Part shown: positions 15,527 through 16,018 of the stretch, in pieces
Layout: the number at the start of each line of letters is the position of its first letter
Numbering within the stretch: position 1 is the stretch's first letter
Assembly: GCA_002179805.1 (NCBI GenBank)
Contig: NAVB01003609.1
Coordinates: 1 to 16,018, forward strand
DNA length: 16,018 nt
Reading direction: 5' to 3'
Source of the DNA: Acanthamoeba lenticulata
Taxonomy: Eukaryota; Discosea; Longamoebia; Acanthamoebidae
Translations under genes and position numbers: made by a program
Notes under the pieces: model-generated
Told to the model about the DNA's origin: nothing
Seen by the model: only the letters and a program-made list of their open reading frames with translations
The model's database searches: none

Positions 15527-15942
15527 CTAGTAGTTGGATGCGCCCCCCATCTGCGCCACAAAATGAACGTGTGGTGTGAGCAAGCTCGAGGACGGCTGAG
15601 TGGCTCGCGAGTGCTGCTCACGCATCTGCGTAAAGCGGCAGAGACGGAATGGTACCTGGATGAGGCTGATGGCCTCTTCTGACAGGCGGGTAGGGCGGTA
15701 GCGGGCGGGCAGTTCGTCAAGGCTTTCGTGGTAGGTCACGGGCCCGCGCGACTTGATGTCAAACTTGGCTGGCGCCGGGAAGCTAGGGGACGTCTGCCAA
15801 CATGCAAGAAGAACAGTCAAAAAAGAATAGGAAAAATAAGGGTGTTTTGAGAACAAAGAAGAAAGAACCTGGAGGAAGGTGGTGGCAGCGGGCGCGGTGA
15901 GTGGCGTGGCCTCCACACCACCAGCGTGGCTAGAGGGGGTGC
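15527..15942 (-). CDS. Unrecognised protein, C-terminal exons only; 5' part unresolved or outside window
   Basis: Three exons fit together in phase: 15942-15869, 15793-15656 and a 24-nt last exon 15550-15527 (MGGASNY and TAG). The donors are GTTCTT and GTACCA and the acceptors CTTGCAG, TTGGCAG and GCGCAG. The visible tail runs TPSSHAGGVEATPLTAPAA, then SPSFPAPAKFDIKSRGP, VTYHESLDELPARYRP, and TRLSEEAISLIQMGGASNY. I do not recognise it. It is Ala/Pro-rich with an amphipathic end, and size and style would suit a small accessory subunit of an organelle complex, but that is only an impression. Upstream of 15942 the frame stays open to the window edge (AAASATHKLCRS and on). It is not clear whether that is coding or intron. 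Confidence 0.6.
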
Positions 15943-16018
15943 CTGCAAGAACGTAGAACTTTAGATTCAAAATGCTCCGGCACAACTTGTGGGTCGCGCT
16001 CGCTGCGGCGTGTGGGTG

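Noticed and set aside
1..16018. CRISPR array, prophage, toxin-antitoxin or operon-like defence system
   Set aside because: No spaced direct repeats, phage genes or compact prokaryotic operons appear. All genes have eukaryotic introns or family identities of ordinary nuclear genes.

Overview
The window looks like nuclear DNA of a free-living amoeba of the Acanthamoeba type. The genes are GC-rich at third codon positions and densely packed. They are cut by many short introns (mostly about 45-100 nt) ending in AG, and most donors start GTRC. The tRNAs are of nuclear eukaryotic type, and the intergenic gaps are only tens to a few hundred bases. The genus call is an inference from style and gene content, since no ribosomal or other marker gene is present.

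Layout, left to right: (1) the last exons of a phosphatidylinositol phosphate kinase (+, 73-537); (2) a bacterial-type glycerate kinase in six exons (+, 649-2152); (3) a Tim9-like small mitochondrial import chaperone (-, 2181-2495), tail to tail with the kinase; (4) a mitochondrial-type small heat-shock protein (+, 2866-3534), which shares a divergent promoter with the Tim gene; (5) SRP9 in three exons (-, 3734-4110); (6) a RapGAP-domain protein in about twelve exons (-, 4506-7114); (7) a very acidic, unrecognised protein in four exons (+, 7504-9234); (8) an NmrA/QOR2-like NAD(P)-binding protein (-, 9297-10214); (9) a plant/bacterial-type non-specific phospholipase C in fourteen exons (-, 10459-13229); (10) isoprenylcysteine carboxyl methyltransferase in five exons (+, 13612-14661); (11) a cluster of four tRNA genes, Ala and Trp on + and Asp and Ala on - (14786-15402); (12) the 3' end of an unrecognised gene (-, 15527 to the window edge).

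The genes do not form an operon or one pathway. Several deal with membrane lipid and small-GTPase signalling (PIP kinase, RapGAP, phospholipase C, CAAX methyltransferase), and two neighbours act in mitochondria (Tim9 and the small heat-shock protein). I treat this proximity as chance unless synteny shows otherwise. I found no mobile element, CRISPR array, prophage or defence system.

The points most worth a second look are: a GC-AG intron of 87 nt without stops inside the phospholipase C gene, just before its catalytic motif; a 20-nt micro-exon in the same gene; a reading-frame conflict inside the RapGAP domain that suggests a one-base indel near 6053-6058; a strong C at position +4 of nearly all 5' splice sites; and a second tRNA-Ala copy that has lost the near-universal C56. 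Exon boundaries were worked out by eye from phase, splice signals and family conservation. Those outside the flagged RapGAP segment keep the frame through every junction.
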